Assembly (NCBI GenBank): GCA_016858145.1
Contig: JAEHOE010000072.1
Location: 496,001-560,000, forward strand
DNA: 64,000 nt
Reading direction: 5' to 3'
Origin: Edaphochlamys debaryana
Lineage: Eukaryota > Chlorophyta > Chlorophyceae > Chlamydomonadales
Shown in pieces: positions 1-11,100 of the stretch. Both the position numbers and the translations under genes were made by a program. Below the pieces are notes generated by a model that saw only the letters and a program-made list of their open reading frames with translations, searched no databases and had not been told where the DNA came from. Within the stretch, counting starts at the first letter, position 1. Each line of letters opens with the position of its first letter.

Positions 1-137
1 TGTTAAACATACAAACTGTATCAGCCTGAGCATTTTCCAAAGTCCATGAGTGCAACCGGTGTGCCGACCTTGCTTTTGCCTTGCGACTCGCACGGCCTTT
101 GACCGAGACAAACGAGCACCTTAAGAGCATCACAGAG

Positions 138-155
138 CCATAGCCATAGCCATAG
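138..155. repeat. Hexanucleotide repeat in the RPAP3 5' leader
   Basis: Three perfect copies of ccatag lie immediately 5' of the start codon at 162. This is a small microsatellite in the presumed 5' untranslated region. No function is assigned. Confidence 0.8.
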
Positions 156-161
156 TTTGCC

Positions 162-2638
162 ATGGCCGGCGTGCAGTTCCAAATTCGGCAGAATGCGATG
201 GAGATGCAGGAGTACGTGAAAGACCTCTTCGAGTGGCAGCACTCAATAAAGAAGAAGGAAAAGGCGAGGGCCGCAGACCCGTCTGCACCTGCAGGCGTTC
301 CGGCGCCAAGAGGCCGCGCGACGGGCTCTGTCGCAGCTGCTCCTGCTGAGCTCATGAAGCCTGCACTGGGTCCTGCGTCGACGTCGGGGCCCCCGAAGGC
401 GCTTGCGGGCCCATCCGGTCGGTCTGGGCCGTCCGCCGTCAACGCATCCACGCAGCCCAGCAACGCCGCGGCCCACACGTACACAGCCTACAGCAAGTGG
501 GACAAGTTCGACGTGGACGCTGCCCTGGAGTCGGACGAGGAGAGCAGCAATGTGGAGGACCGCGTAAGGGAGCAGCCGACCGCCTCCGCTGGGGCATCCG
601 TCGGGGCTGCGACAGGCCAAGGCCGTGACCCCGTCATCCCGCCAGCCCCGCCAGCCACGGCTACACCGCCGAGCGCAGCCAGCCCCGCGCCAGAACGCTC
701 GGGCATCCAGCTCACAGCTCAGGACCCCAGCACGTCGGGTGAGGACCTCCTTAAGCCGGTCTCCACCACTCGCCTCGCCCCTCGGCCTGCCCCTGCCGCC
801 GAGTCCGCCCCCGGACCCACGCCCTCGACCTCCCAGCCAGCCCCCCTTCCGCCCATCCGTAACGCTCAACCAACAACGCCTGACGCGTGGCGCACGCGGG
901 GCAATGACCTGTTCAAGGCAGGGGAGTACGACAGCGCGTACGAGTGCTACAGCCGGTCGCTGGAGATGCAGCCCACGTGCCTGGCATACGCCAACCGGGC
1001 CATGGCATTACTGAAGCTGTCTCGGTGGCAGGTGCGCGCTGGGGCAGTGGGTTGCGTGGAATTTACAGAAGCTGGGGCAGTTGAGGGATGCCAGGGTGAG
1101 CACACAAGGGTTGCCGACGGGAGCGAGGGGACGACCGAACCACCTCCGGCGTCCTGAGGCATGTCAGAGGCTCCAGGACTGCAAGCAGAGTCCGCACGCT
1201 CTTGGAGCCGCCGATCGTATCCGCCAGGAGTGTGTTTTGTGCTTGATAGGGGTGGGGTGGGGTTCAGGTCAGGCCGCCTCAAACGGCTTGCCAGCTGCGG
1301 GCCCTGAGGCCGCAGGGCTGACCCCCCGCGCACCCTCTTGGGCGCGCGCACCCTTGCACCCTTGCACGAGGCCCCTGGCCCCTCCACCGCCGCCCCCAAC
1401 GCCCTTCTCCGCAAATGCTTTGTTGCCCTTTGCTGCCCTTCCAGGAAGCGGCGGATGACTGCACCGCCGCCCTGGCCCTGGACCCCGCCTACGTAAAGGC
1501 ACTGCAGCGGCGCGCCGCCGCGCACCGCTCGCTCGGGCAGGCGGAGGCGGCGGCCCGGGACTGGGAGGCGGCGCTCCGGCTAGAGCCCGAGAACAAAGCC
1601 ACGGCCGCGGACCGGGACGCCGCGGTGGAGGGGCTGCTGCGTGCGGCGAAGCTGGCGGCACCTGCCAAGCGGACGGCTGTGCCGGTCACGTGGGCGGGCC
1701 CGGCGCTGGTGCCGGCGACGGCGGCGCGGCCAGCGGCGGCGCAGGCGGTCGCTGTGGGAAGCGTACAGGCGGCTGGGCAAGCGGAGGCGGTGCGGGGAAG
1801 AGGAGCTGGAGACCTGGCGGGGGGAGAGGCAGGGCCGGGCACAGCGGCCGGGGTCGGTGCCGAGGAGGAGCAGGCGCCGGCACAGGCGGGGGAGGCAACG
1901 GCGGGGGCCCGACCGGGGCGGAGGCTGGTCGTGGAGGAGGAGAAGGAAGCGGAGGCCGGGGCGGCCTCAGGCGGGGCCCAGGAGCACGGCCCAAGCGGAT
2001 TAACGGCAGCCGCGCAGGCGCCGCCGTTGGCCGTGGCCGACCGCGCCGCGGCGGGCGGCACAGCCTCGACGTCGGTGCCCGCAGCCGCCGGCACGCCGGC
2101 TGCTGCTGCAGGCGCCGCAGCTGCTGCCGTGGCGGCGGCGGCAGCAGCAGCGGCGGCGGCGGCCGTGTCGCGGGGGGTTCCGCGCACCAGCGTTGAGTTC
2201 GAGGCTGCGTGGCGGAGCCACTCAGGGGACGCTAGCCGCCAGGCGGCCTACGTTGCCGCCATCCCGCCCGCCACCCTGCCCACGGTGTTCAAGAATAGCC
2301 TCACAGCGCCCGTGCTGTCCGCCATCCTGCGCTGCCTGCTGGCGAGGCTGACGGCGCCGCCGCAGCAGCCGGCGGGAGCTGCGGATGGAAGCGGCGGCAG
2401 TGGCAGCGGCAGCGTGACGGCGGCGGCGGCGGTTGCGACGCTGGAGGGCATGGCTAAGGTGGCCCGGTTCGATCTGATGGCCATGTCTGTGCCTTCGCGG
2501 GAGCGGGGTGAGCTAAAGGCGGCGTGGGCGGAGGCGGAAGCGGCGCTGAAGCGGCGGGGCGAGGCCGACAGCACTGGAGGGGAGGCGGCAGGAGCGCTCT
2601 CAACGCTGGCGGCGCTGCGGCCAAAATACCGCATGTGA
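162..2638 (+). CDS. RPAP3: RPAP3-like TPR co-chaperone (R2TP complex)
   Basis: Two exons, 162-1031 and 1445-2638, joined by a GT-AG intron in phase 0, give a 687-residue protein. Residues 5-36 (QFQIRQNAMEMQEYVKDLF and a following Lys-rich helix) match the N-terminal segment of RPAP3/SPAG1 proteins. Residues about 241-343 form a TPR block split by the intron: the first repeat contains GNDLFKAGEYDSAYECYSRS, and the second exon opens with EAADDCTAALALDPAYVKAL. After a long Ala/Gly-rich linker with a run of Ala codons near 2130-2165, residues about 533-687 form an RPAP3_C domain (VEFEAAWRSH, TLPTVFKNSL, LRCLLARL). Family knowledge: RPAP3 tethers HSP90 to the RUVBL1/2 ATPases in R2TP, assembling polymerases, snoRNPs and, in ciliated cells, dynein arms. 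A single TPR block resembles plant RPAP3, not the two-block animal form. A SPAG1-type dynein-assembly role cannot be excluded. Copies of its 3' end recur at 41552 and 45122. Confidence 0.85.
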
Positions 2639-2870
2639 GGCCCGGGCGGGGAGTGCAGGAGAGGCGGGCGGGGTGTGCACGGGAGCAAGACGCGGGGACA
2701 TGCTAGCAGGATTGCGGGCCGGCGGCGTTGCGGAGTCGGGGGGTCATCGGGTGCGCAGAATGAAGGGCGCGGGGGAAAGCGTGTTGGTGGGGGTGGTGGG
2801 GGCTGGGAAGCTGGGCAGCCGCGCAAACCATGTAGCTGGATGCAAGTGGCTTGGGCCCTGCTGATTGGGT

Positions 2871-3620
2871 GCGGCGGGGGCAGGGCCCCTGGAATGACGC
2901 GGAAGGCGGTACATCATAACTAAACTGCGCTATTAGTCCGTCATCGTGGGACGAGCGTCGTTCATGTGTGCAGATGTGCGGCACCCTTTGGCCTCTTCCG
3001 GGTGCCGTGTGCATTGCATAACCCCCATATAAGCGACCGGCGAGCTGCCGTCTGGCGTACCATAGCCCTTGCAGCCCGCTCGCTTGACCGACAGCTGCCT
3101 CCTCCGCGAATTGCACTCGTCGCAACCGGTCCCTATCTCCGCACGCACACTCCGCAGCCATGCAGACCGTCTTCTCTGCTCCTCGCATCGCCCCCGCGCG
3201 TGCCCAGCGCACTCTGCCGTCGCGCAGCAGCACGGTGGCTCGGGCATTCCACTGGCCCTTCGCTTTCCGCGAGACCCAGGCTTCCCCGCGCCGCTCCGAG
3301 GGCGTGGTCGATGAGGGCATCAAGGCGAGCGGCTGCCCCTTCGCTGGACTCGGGGTAAGTGCCGGCGCGTGCAAAATGTACTTCGCTGCACGCGCAACGT
3401 TGTGCTTGTATATCTTGGTCGGGCCAGGCCTATGCAACGCTCCTAGAGCTATATACACATCGGCGATGCTCCAAGGCCCAGAAACGCGGTCGTTAGGCTT
3501 GCAGCGATTGAACTGGAATTGTGGTAGCGTCTAAGCGCTCTCCCTCTCAGCGGCGTGCACTGCATCCTATCGCACCCACACCAGCGATAGCGCTTGGGCA
3601 CGGTCTCCTTCTGTTGAGTC
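2871..3620 (+). pseudogene. 5' fragment of a truncated haemoglobin gene (copy 0)
   Basis: This 750-bp stretch is nearly identical to 38611-39360, the promoter, exon 1 and first part of intron 1 of the complete trHb copies. It keeps a TATA-like atataag at 3027-3033, a start codon at 3160, exon 1 to 3354 (65 codons ending CPFAGLG) and the donor gtaagt. Identity stops after gttgagtcg at about 3620, where the 348-bp satellite begins. Exons 2-7 are absent, so no globin fold can be made from here. A few substitutions separate it from copies 1-3 (for example c/t in cttgtatatc, and the end of the shared intron sequence), more than separate copies 2 and 3 from each other. It lies directly downstream of the genuine RPAP3 gene, so this is probably the original neighbour position. 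If transcribed, the exon would read into intron 1 and then the satellite. Confidence 0.85.
3027..3033 (+). promoter_or_regulatory. TATA-like box of trHb copy 0
   Basis: The motif atataag sits 127 bases before the exon 1 start codon and is identical in the three complete trHb copies. Assignment rests on motif and position only. Confidence 0.45.
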
Positions 3621-6600
3621 GTTGAGGTGCGTCCATGTTAGGGGAAGGGATTGGGGCGGTCGGGTCGGGGAGGGCGCGCTGCGGCGGGCCTCCCCAGGCC
3701 AGATCATGGTACCGTGGGGACGGTGCGTGATCTGGGGGAGGCGGAGCGGAGTCCGAGGCTCGGATTCGTGTCGCACACGTCCGCCGCCCGGTCGCCGCCG
3801 GCTGTGTTCAGTCCCCGACCTTCCCCCGAGGCCCCCTGAGGCCGCTCGGCCAGGTCCCACCTGTTTCCTGGCAAGCGGTGTGCGGCTGGAGCTGTGGGAG
3901 CGTGGAGGTGGAGGGCGTGTGCACCGCCTGCAGTGCTGTACGGCATGCACCTGTACGGCAGTGGGTGGCAAGAGGTGCGCCTATGTTAGGGGAAGGGATT
4001 GGGGCGGTCGGGTCGGGGAGGGCGCGCTGCGGCGGGCCTCCCCAGGCCAGATCATGGTACCGTGGGCACGGTGCGTGATCTGGGGGAGGGGGAGCGGAGT
4101 CCGAGGCTCGGATTCGTGTCGCACACGACAGCCTCCCGGTCGTTGCCGGCTGTGTTCAGTCCCCGACCTTCCCCCGAGGCCCCCTGAGGCCGCTCGGCCA
4201 GGTCCCACCTGTTTCCGGGCAAGCGGCGTGCGGCTGGAGCTGTGGGAGCGTGGAGGTGGAGGGCGTGTGCACCGGCTGCAGTGCTGTACGGCATGCACCT
4301 GTACGGCAGTGGGTGGCAAGAGGTGCGCCTATGTTAGGGGAAGGGATTGGGGCGGTCGGGTCGGGGAGGGCGCGCTGCGGCGGGCCTCCCCAGGCCAGAT
4401 CATGGTACCGTGGGCACGGTGCATGATCTGGGGGAGGGGGAGCGGAGTCCGAGGCTCGGATTCGTGTCGCCCACGTCCGCCGCCCGGTCGCCGCCGGCTG
4501 TGCTCAGTCCCCGACCTTCCCCCGAGGCCCCCTGAGGCCGCTCGGCCAGGTCCCACCTGTTTCCGGGCAAGCGGCGTGCGGCGGGAGCTGTGGGAGCGTG
4601 GAGGTGGAGGGCGTGTGCACCGGCTGCAGTGCTGTACGGCATGCACCTGTACGGCAGTGGGTGGCAAGAGGTGCGCCTATGTTAGGGGAAGGGATTGGGG
4701 CGGTCGGGTCGGGGAGGGCGCGCTGCGGCGGGCCTCCCCAGGCCAGATCATGGTACCGTGGGGACGGTGCGTGATCTGGGGGAGGCGGAGCGGAGTCCGA
4801 GGCTCGGATTCGTGTCGCACACGTCCGCCGCCCGGTCGCCGCCGGCTGTGCTCAATCCCCGACCTTCCCCCGAGGCCCCCTGAGGCCGCTCGGCCAGGTC
4901 CCACCTGTTTCCGGGCAAGCGGCGTGCGGCGGGAGCTGTGGGAGCGTGGAGGTGGAGGGCGTGTGCACTGCCTGCAGTGCTGTACGGCATGCACCTGTAC
5001 GGCAGTGGGTGGCAAGAGGTGCGCCTATGTTAGGGGAAGGGATTGGGGCGGTCGGGTCGGGGAGGGCGCGCTGCGGCGGGCCTCCCCAGGCCAGATCATG
5101 GTACCGTGGGCACGGTGCGTGATCTGGGGGAGGGGGAGCGGAGTCCGAGGCTCGGATTCGTGTCGCACACGTCCGCCGCCCGGTCGCCGCCGGCTGTGCT
5201 CAGTCCCCGACCTTCCCCCGAGGCCCCCTGAGGCCGCTCGGCCAGGTCCCACCTGTTTCCGGGCAAGCGGCGTGCGGCGGGAGCTGTGGGAGCGTGGAGG
5301 TGGAGGGCGTGTGCACCGCCTGCAGTGCTGTACGGCATGCACCTGTACGGCAGTGCGTGGCAAGAGGTGCGCCTATGTTAGGGGAAGGGATTGGGGCGGT
5401 CGGGTCGGGGAGGGCGCGCTGCGGCGGGCCTCCCCAGGCCAGATCATGGTACCGTGGGCACGGTGCGTGATCTGGGGGAGGGGGAGCGGAGTCCGAGGCT
5501 CGGATTCGTGTCGCACACGACAGCCTCCCGGTCGTTGCCGGCTGTGTTCAGTCCCCGACCTTCCCCCGAGGCCCCCTGAGGCCGCTCGGCCAGGTCCCAC
5601 CTGTTTCCGGGCAAGCGGCGTGCGGCGGGAGCTGTGGGAGCGTGGAGGTGGAGGGCGTGTGCACCGCCTGCAGTGCTGTACGGCATGCACCTGTACGGCA
5701 GTGGGTAGCAAGAGGTGCGCCTATGTTAGGGGAAGGGATTGGGGCGGTCGGGTCGGGGAGGGCGCGCTGCGGCGGGCCTCCCCAGGCCAGATCATGGTAC
5801 CGTGGGCACGGTGCGTGATCTGGGGGAGGGGGAGCGGAGTCCGAGGCTCGGATTCGTGTCGCACACGACAGCCTCCCGGTCGTTGCCGGCTGTGTTCAGT
5901 CCCCGACCTTCCCCCGAGGCCCCCTGAGGCCGCTCGGCCAGGTCCCACCTGTTTCCTGGCAAGCGGCGTGCGGCTGGAGCTGTGGGAGCGTGGAGGTGGA
6001 GGGCGTGTGCACCGCCTGCAGTGCTGTACGGCATGCACCTGTACGGCAGTGGGTAGCAAGAGGTGCGCCTATGTTAGGGGAAGGGATTGGGGCGGTCGGG
6101 TCGGGGAGGGCGCGCTGCGGCGGGCCTCCCCAGGCCAGATCATGGTACCGTGGGCACGGTGCGTGATCTGGGGGAGGGGGAGCGGAGTCCGAGGCTCGGA
6201 TTCGTGTCGCACACGACAGCCTCCCGGTCGTTGCCGGCTGTGTTCAGTCCCCGACCTTCCCCCGAGGCCCCCTGAGGCCGCTCGGCCAGGTCCCACCTGT
6301 TTCCGGGCAAGCGGCGTGCGGCTGGAGCTGTGGGAGCGTGGAGGTGGAGGGCGTGTGCACTGCCTGCAGTGCTGTACGGCATGCACCTGTACGGCAGTGG
6401 GTGGCAAGAGGTGCGCCTATGTTAGGGGAAGGGATTGGGGCGGTCTGGTCGGGGAGGGCGCGCTGCGGCGGGCCTCCCCAGGCCAGATCATGGTACCGTG
6501 GGCACGGTGCATGATCTGGGGGAGGGGGAGCGGAGTCCGAGGCTCGGATTCGTGTCGCCCACGTCCGCCGCCCGGTCGCCGCCGGCTGTGCTCAGTCCCC

Positions 6601-8086
6601 GACCTTCCCCCGAGGCCCCCTGAGGCCGCTCGGCCAGGTCCCACCTGTTTCCGGGCAAGCGGCGTGCGGCTGGAGCTGTGGGAGCGTGGAGGTGGAGGGC
6701 GTGTGCACTGCCTGCAGTGCTGTACGGCATGCACCTGTACGGCAGTGCGTGGCAAGAGGTGCGCCTATGTTAGGGGAAGGGATTGGGGCGGTCGGGTCGG
6801 GGAGGGCGCGCTGCGGCGGGCCTCCCCAGGCCAGATCATGGTACCGTGGGCACGGTGCGTGATCTGGGGGAGGGGGAGCGGAGTCCGAGGCTCGGATTCG
6901 TGTCGCACACGACAGCCTCCCGGTCGTTGCCGGCTGTGTTCAGTCCCCGACCTTCCCCCGAGGCCCCCTGAGGCCGCTCGGCCAGGTCCCACCTGTTTCC
7001 GGGCAAGCGGCGTGCGGCGGGAGCTGTGGGAGCGTGGAGGTGGAGGGCGTGTGCACCGCCTGCAGTGCTGTACGGCATGCACCTGTACGGCAGTGGGTAG
7101 CAAGAGGTGCGCCTATGTTAGGGGAAGGGATTGGGGCGGTCGGGTCGGGGAGGGCGCGCTGCGGCGGGCCTCCCCAGGCCAGATCATGGTACCGTGGGCA
7201 CGGTGCGTGATCTGGGGGAGGGGGAGCGGAGTCCGAGGCTCGGATTCGTGTCGCACACGACAGCCTCCCGGTCGTTGCCGGCTGTGTTCAGTCCCCGACC
7301 TTCCCCCGAGGCCCCCTGAGGCCGCTCGGCCAGGTCCCACCTGTTTCCTGGCAAGCGGCGTGCGGCTGGAGCTGTGGGAGCGTGGAGGTGGAGGGCGTGT
7401 GCACCGGCTGCAGTGCTGTACGGCATGCACCTGTACGGCAGTGGGTGGCAAGAGGTGCGCCTATGTTAGGGGAAGGGATTGGGGCGGTCGGGTCGGGGAG
7501 GGCGCGCTGCGGCGGGCCTCCCCAGGCCAGATCATGGTACCGTGGGCACGGTGCGTGATCTGGGGGAGGGGGAGCGGAGTCCGGGGCTCGGATTCGTGCC
7601 GCCCACGACAGCCGCCCGGTCGCCGCCGGCTGTGCTCAGTCCCCGACCTTCCCCCGAGGCCCCCTGAGGCCGCTCGGCCAGGTCCCACCTGTTTCCTGGC
7701 AAGCGGTGTGCGGCGGGAGCTGTGGGAGCGTGGAGGTGGAGGGCGTGTGCACTGCCTGCACTGCTGTACGACACGCACCTGTACGGCAGTGGGTGGCAAG
7801 AGGTGCGCCTATGTCAGGGGAAGGGATTGGGGCGGTCGGGTCGGGGAGGGCGCTGTAACGAACCTAGTGGGTCCTCTGGACACTGGCGCGCTGCCCTAGC
7901 CTTTGAGGCCTAGGGATTGTTATACCGGGAGCGGGAGGCCTAGGGATTGTTATAGGCGCGCTGCGGCGGGCCTCCCCAGGCCAGATCATGGTACCGTGGG
8001 GACGGTGCGTGATCTGGCCAAGGGGAGTGGAGTCCGGGGCTCGGAATCATGTCGCCCACGACCGCCGCCCGGTCGCCGCTGGTGCG
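3621..8086. repeat. 348-bp tandem satellite, 12 full monomers plus an interrupted 13th
   Basis: The segment agaggtgcgcctatgttagg recurs exactly every 348 bases: 3971, 4319, 4667 and so on to 7799, with one earlier monomer starting at about 3623. Monomers differ by scattered substitutions (for example acgtccgcc versus acgacagcc; gcgtgatct versus gcatgatct). Each contains an imperfect hairpin with arms agatcatggtaccgtg and cacggtgcgtgatct, a ggtacc site inside one arm, and a 10-mer ctgtacggca present twice. The 13th monomer starts at 7799, is broken at about 7852 by ~100 bp of other sequence and resumes at about 7956. Because 348 is divisible by three and the DNA is GC-rich, one forward frame stays open through the array (3622-7899). 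Flanking noncoding sequence and the absence of any domain suggest this is not a gene. Confidence 0.92.
7853..7955. other. Insertion inside a satellite monomer carrying a 20-bp direct repeat
   Basis: The monomer sequence is interrupted after gggagggcg and resumes with cgcgctgcggcggg. The roughly 100-bp intervening sequence contains gaggcctagggattgttata twice, at 7905-7924 and 7935-7954. It also contains an extra ggcgcgctg at 7885, matching the resumption point at 7955. This could be a small element or a templated repair insertion. Nothing in it is coding. Confidence 0.7.
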
Positions 8087-8158
8087 GCTTACCTCAAGGC
8101 ATGTCGAAGGCTTAGGGGATGCAGTCTGGGCGTGAGGGGCGTGGTCGCGGGGCACAGA

Positions 8159-11100
8159 TCACCTTGCGCTGTGCTTGCCGTGGTCGCCGGCGGACGGTCG
8201 CGGCCAAGGGCGTCGCCGTACGATGCCGTACGCGGTCGGGGGTCCAGGCACTGTTATCAGCATGCCATAGGGATGTGGCCCTCCAGCTGGCCCTGCCTGT
8301 GGCGCCGGCACCATGGGCCGATGCATGGCCGCTGGCCCGCGCCGTTGGCCGCTGGCCCACGGCGGCTGGACGAGTCTTGGGGTAGTGATGGGCACCAGCC
8401 CACCCACCGCACGAGTTCCAGGCGCATTCCAGTTGGCGTGGGGGAGCGTGCGGGCCGCCGTCTGGTGCCCCGTGCCAGTCTCCAGTGCCGCGCGCTGCAG
8501 AGGTGCCGCGGGCTGGAGCACAGCACGAGCCTGCTCGGCGCGTGCTGCCGCTGCTGCCTCCGTGCCCGGCGCCGGGCCGGCCGGCATCTGACGCGCCACC
8601 GCCGCGGCTGCCCCAGCCGCCGGCGCTGTGAGCCCCACGGGCGCTGTCGCTGCTGCCCCGATTTCCTGCGCCTGTCCAGGCAGCAGCTGCCGCGGCGCCG
8701 CTGCTCCCAGCCCAGCCAGCGCCCCCGGCAAAGGCCCTGCGGGTAGCCGCGGCGGCTGTGCGACGGGCGCTGTCGCTGCTGCCCTGATGCCCTGTGCCTG
8801 TCCAGGCAGCAGCTGCGGCGGCGCCGCCGCCGCCCAAGTCCCAGCTGCCACGGCCGGCAGCGCAGGAGCCGGCGCTGTCGCTGGAGGGGCCGCCTTCGCC
8901 CGGGCAGGCTTCATGGCCTTCTCCACCTGCTCGACAAGGACCGGCGCCACGCGCCTCCTGCATGACCGCGGCACAAGCACAAACAGTGAGATGGTGACGT
9001 ACGCGATACGCGATGTAGCCCCGCTTTTCTAGGAACCGCGCTGTACTCACATGCACTCGTCGACCGCTTGACGGTTCTCGGGCGTGGTGTCAACCATGAC
9101 GGCAATCAGGGTCAGCAGCTTCTGCTGTTCCGTTGCGTCCAGCCCGGACAGCTTGGCTCCTCTCAGAACGCCGCGCCAGCCACCCCCCGTTGCAGTCGCC
9201 CCCGAGCGTGACACGAGGATGGTATCCGAGCGTGGCGCATAGATACTCGTCTGTACTGTGCGCTTCTCGAGTTGCGCGAATTGTGACGAGTACTTGGCGG
9301 TCTCGAAGTCCTTGCCGGTGCTTGCCCGCGCAGCCGCAAGTGCTGCACCAACATCCGGGGCCACGCCCGGATAGGAGACCGGGGGGAGGCGTAGGTACGT
9401 GCGCATGAAGTCCTCGAGGGAGTTGGCTCGGCCGACAGCGTACTGACTCTTCAGCTTCCTATCCTCCATCACCTCCTCCGCGGCGTGCACTGCGTCCGTG
9501 TGTGCTGACGAGCGGTGAAGCAGAATGTGCTCAGCCAGCACGAAACGGTCCGAGGGTGAAAGCTCGGGACAGTCCGCCAGCTGACCAGGCGGCGGACCTT
9601 GGGGCTGAGGCGGATCCGCTTGCGGGGGAGGAGGAGGGGGCGGCTGTAGTGCCTGTGGTGGCGGCGGGTTAGGCAGCAGTACTTGCAGAACCGGTTCGGG
9701 AGAGGGAAGGAGGAGGAGAGGCAGCAGTAGCTGAGCTGGCAGCGGCGAAGTGGCGTCCTCGAGAAAGCCATCCAATGCGGAGTCCTCGCCAATGGCTTCC
9801 GTCCCACCGCGAGGGCTGACATCATACCGGTATGGATCAATGCCCAATTCCCCCGCAGCGAACGCCATTGCGAGAGCAGCAGAGAGCTCAGAGCCCGAAG
9901 CCCCGCCGGCCCCGCTCCTGGCGGCGGCGAGGGCCGCCAGCTGTGCCGCCCCCGCCACCTCCGCAGCGTCGTCAGGAGCCCCTACGCCCAAGCCGCCAGA
10001 CGCCGCATGAGGGAGGGCGAGGGCGGGGCTAGGCGCTGCGCCCAGAGCCCCGCCGGCCCCGCTCCTGGCGGCGGCGAGGGCCGCCAGCTGTGCCGCCCCC
10101 GCCACCTCCGCAGCGTCGTCATGAGCCCCCACGCCCAAGCCGCCAGATGCCGCATGGGGGAGGGCGAGGGCGGGGCTAGGCGCTGCGCCCAGAGCCCCGC
10201 CGGCCCCGCTCCTGGCGGCGGCGAAGGCCGCTGCCAGCTGTGCCGCCTCCGCCACCTCCGCAGCGTCGTTAGGAGCCCCTACGCCCAAGCCGCCAGACGC
10301 CGCATGGGGGAGGGCGAGGGCGGGGCTAGGCGCTGCGCCCAGAGCCCCGCCGGCCCCGCTCCTGGCGGCGGCGAGGGCCGCCAGCTGTGCCGCCCCCGCC
10401 ACCTCCGCAGCGTCGTCAGGAGCCCCCACGCCCAAGCCGCCAGATGCCGCATGGGGGAGGGCGAGGGCGGGGCTAGGCGCTGCGCCCAGAGCCCCGCCGG
10501 CCCCGCTCCTGGCGGCGGCGAAGGCCGCTGCCAGCTGTGCCGCCTCCGCCACCTCCGCAGCGTCGTCAGGAGCCCCTACGCCCAAGCCGCCAGACGCCGC
10601 ATGAGGGAGGGCGAGGGCGGGGCTAGGCGCTGCGCCCAGAGCCCCGCCGGCCCCGCTCCTGGCGGCGGCGAGGGCCGCCAGCTGTGCCGCCCCCGCCACC
10701 TCCGCAGCGTCGTCATGAGCCCCCACGCCCAAGCCGCCAGATGCCGCATGGGGGAGGGCGAGGGCGGGGCTAGGCGCTGCGCCCAGAGCCCCGCCGGCCC
10801 CGCTCCTGGCGGCGGCGAAGGCCGCTGCCAGCTGTGCCGCCTCCGCCACCTCCGCAGCGTCGTTAGGAGCCCCTACGCCCAAGCCGCCAGACGCCGCATG
10901 GGGGAGGGCGAGGGCGGGGCTAGGCGCTGCGCCCAGAGCCCCGCCGGCCCCGCTCCTGGCGGCGGCGAGGGCCGCCAGCTGTGCCGCCCCCGCCACCTCC
11001 GCAGCGTCGTCAGGAGCCCCCACGCCCAAGCCGCCAGATGCCGCATGGGGGAGGGCGAGGGCGGGGCTAGGCGCTGCGCCCAGAGCCCCGCCGGCCCCGC

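Noticed and set aside
3622..7899. 1425-codon forward reading frame through the 348-bp satellite
   Set aside because: The period is divisible by three and stop codons are rare in this GC-rich repeat, so the openness is automatic. No domain, promoter or splice context supports it, and it begins inside haemoglobin intron sequence.
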